A DNA stretch of 7,741 nt from Candidatus Thorarchaeota archaeon. GTDB taxonomy: Archaea; Asgardarchaeota; Thorarchaeia; Thorarchaeales; Thorarchaeaceae. Made by a program: the position numbers and the translations under genes. Every line of letters begins with the position of its first letter. Position 1 is the stretch's first letter. A model generated the notes under the pieces. It was given only the letters and a program-made list of their open reading frames with translations. It was not told the origin of the DNA and searched no databases. Positions 6,435 to 7,741 of the stretch are shown in pieces. The stretch lies in the NCBI GenBank assembly GCA_013138615.1, contig WTCK01000004.1:1-7741 (forward strand), read 5' to 3'.

Positions 6435-7741
6435 ATGCTTGAGAAGTATAAGCAAGCAACTCCGAAATCACGCGCCCTTTGGAGCAGAGCTCTGAAGGTG
6501 TTCGCGGGAGGTGTTAACCACAACATTCGGACCTTCGGCATGGTGTCCCCCGGTGCATACCCTCCCTACATCAAGCGTGGAACGGGTAGCAAGATTTGGG
6601 ACGTGGACGGCAACGAATATGTCGATTGGTGGATGACGCACTACTCACACATCTTGGGTCATAATAATCCGCGAGTGAAAAAGGCAATTCAGAAGCAGAT
6701 GGAAGATTGTATTCACCTTGGCACTTTGAATGAACCTCAAGTTATCTTTGCCGAGAAGATCCAGGAGGCCATTCCATACCTAAAGAGAATGCGATTCTGC
6801 GCTACTGGAATTGAGGCCGCCATGTATGCGGTCAGGCTCGCTCGCCTATTTACCGGAAAGCCTCTAGTAGCTAAGGCACGTGGGGGTTGGCACGGTGGCA
6901 GTGATACACTTGGATATCACATTCGTTTCCCCTTCTCCGATGACCCATTCTACGACGGCGTTTCATTTGAGTTCAATGACCGGGATAGCGTGGACTCGCT
7001 AATGAAGAAGCACGGAAAGGAGCTTGCCGCCATGGTAGTTGAGCCCGTGCTTGGAGCGGGAGGCGGGATTCCTCCGGAGCCGGACTTCCTTCCCTATCTT
7101 CGTGAAGAAACAGAAGCACGAGGTATCTTGTTGATATTTGATGAGATAATCACAGGCTTTCGGCTTCGCTACGGCGCAGCGGGGAAAGATATCTTCAAGG
7201 CGGAGCCCGACCTCCTAACACTGGGCAAGATTGCAGCTGGTGGAATGCCACTCGGAGTTTACGGCGGACGTGACGATGTCATGGCATTAGCCGCACCCGG
7301 GGCAAAAGGCGGGCGCTGGGTGGGTGGTGGGACTTTTTCGAGTCATCCACTCTCTATGGTTTCAGGGATAGCTACTTTGGATCAACTGCATTCATTATCA
7401 GGTAACTACGCTTCGCTGAACAAGCAGGGAGAGGATTTCCGAGTGAAGCTGAACCAAATACTGGCGAACAAGAACATCAACGCCTTGGCTACAGGCTATG
7501 GTTCAATGCTATTCATCAACTGTCTCAAGCATGATATCGGGAACTCGACGCTGACCGGAGGTAGCATTGGAGAAGAATTCGATAAGCGCGGTCAGGATAT
7601 ATTTCAAGCAATGCTGATGGAGCAGGGTGTGTTTGGCTACCATGGATTGGGTGCGTTGTCGTTTGAGCATTCCAAACAAGACCTGGAGCGGACTCTCGAA
7701 GCCGTTTCCATTGCAGCTGAGAAGCTAAAGCAAAGGATGTA
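6435..7741 (+). CDS. Class III PLP-dependent aminotransferase, glutamate-1-semialdehyde aminomutase-like (stop codon cut by right edge)
   Basis: This is a fold-type I PLP enzyme of the class III family, nearest in layout to glutamate-1-semialdehyde 2,1-aminomutase (HemL). All 435 visible codons are in frame and the last two bases are TA, so the protein very likely ends at Met435 with a TAA or TAG just outside. Landmarks are WDVDGNEYVDW (55-65), the cofactor-phosphate loop ATGIEAAM (123-130), the ring-stacking site GGWHGGSD (150-157), FDEIITGFR (235-243) with Asp236 for the pyridine nitrogen, and LGKIAAGGMPLGVYGG (263-278) with Lys265 as the Schiff-base lysine. GTFSSHPLSM (299-308) corresponds to the GT-x-SGNPLAM region of HemL. 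Several HemL-typical residues differ, and the gene follows an amino-acid dehydrogenase rather than haem genes, so I infer a catabolic aminotransferase or aminomutase. The substrate is unknown. Confidence 0.88.
   Translation, partial: MLEKYKQATPKSRALWSRALKVFAGGVNHNIRTFGMVSPGAYPPYIKRGTGSKIWDVDGNEYVDWWMTHYSHILGHNNPRVKKAIQKQMEDCIHLGTLNEPQVIFAEKIQEAIPYLKRMRFCATGIEAAMYAVRLARLFTGKPLVAKARGGWHGGSDTLGYHIRFPFSDDPFYDGVSFEFNDRDSVDSLMKKHGKELAAMVVEPVLGAGGGIPPEPDFLPYLREETEARGILLIFDEIITGFRLRYGAAGKDIFKAEPDLLTLGKIAAGGMPLGVYGGRDDVMALAAPGAKGGRWVGGGTFSSHPLSMVSGIATLDQLHSLSGNYASLNKQGEDFRVKLNQILANKNINALATGYGSMLFINCLKHDIGNSTLTGGSIGEEFDKRGQDIFQAMLMEQGVFGYHGLGALSFEHSKQDLERTLEAVSIAAEKLKQRM

Noticed and set aside
6435..7741. 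Assigning hemL (haem biosynthesis) to the PLP enzyme
   Set aside because: Several active-site loops differ from HemL and the neighbour is an amino-acid dehydrogenase, so a symbol would overstate what the sequence shows.
1..7741. Defence system, mobile element, CRISPR array or RNA gene
   Set aside because: No transposase, integrase, nuclease, toxin-like gene, terminal inverted repeats, regularly spaced direct repeats or tRNA cloverleaf was found; all large open frames are transport or metabolic genes.

Overview
The window is about 50% G+C and reads as ordinary, tightly packed prokaryotic chromosome. I favour an archaeon, possibly Asgard/Thorarchaeota-like, but no rRNA or other phylogenetic marker is present, so this is a weak inference. 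It rests on a HdrD-type double-CCG iron-sulfur protein paired with a flavin oxidase, a tandem pair of DUF998 membrane proteins, strong GGAGG/AGGTGA ribosome-binding sites, two well-supported TTG starts, and TATA-like boxes upstream of the first two genes.

There are seven protein genes. From left to right: the N-terminal 258 residues of an MFS exporter (minus strand, running off the left edge); a two-gene redox module on the plus strand, made of an FAD-linked dehydrogenase of the PCMH/VAO fold and a HdrD/GlcF-like protein with two [4Fe-4S] clusters and two CCG domains; two paralogous six-helix DUF998 membrane proteins on the minus strand, convergent to the redox module and separated from it by a strong hairpin; and a two-gene amino-acid module on the plus strand, made of a 2,4-diaminopentanoate dehydrogenase-like NAD(P) enzyme followed by a class III (glutamate-1-semialdehyde-type) PLP enzyme. 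The last gene ends at the right edge with only the first two bases (TA) of its probable stop codon inside the window.

The redox pair probably forms one cytoplasmic enzyme that oxidises a hydroxylated organic substrate: electrons pass from FAD to the iron-sulfur/CCG subunit and on to an unknown acceptor. The amino-acid pair looks like catabolism or interconversion of an amino or diamino acid. A link between the two modules is plausible from proximity only. No tRNA, rRNA, CRISPR array, transposon or defence system was seen.

The points most worth following up are the vanillyl-alcohol-oxidase-like signatures in the flavoprotein that has a HdrD-like partner; the pairing of two enzyme families that both handle diaminovalerate-type compounds; and twin inverted repeats directly abutting the start of the dehydrogenase gene.
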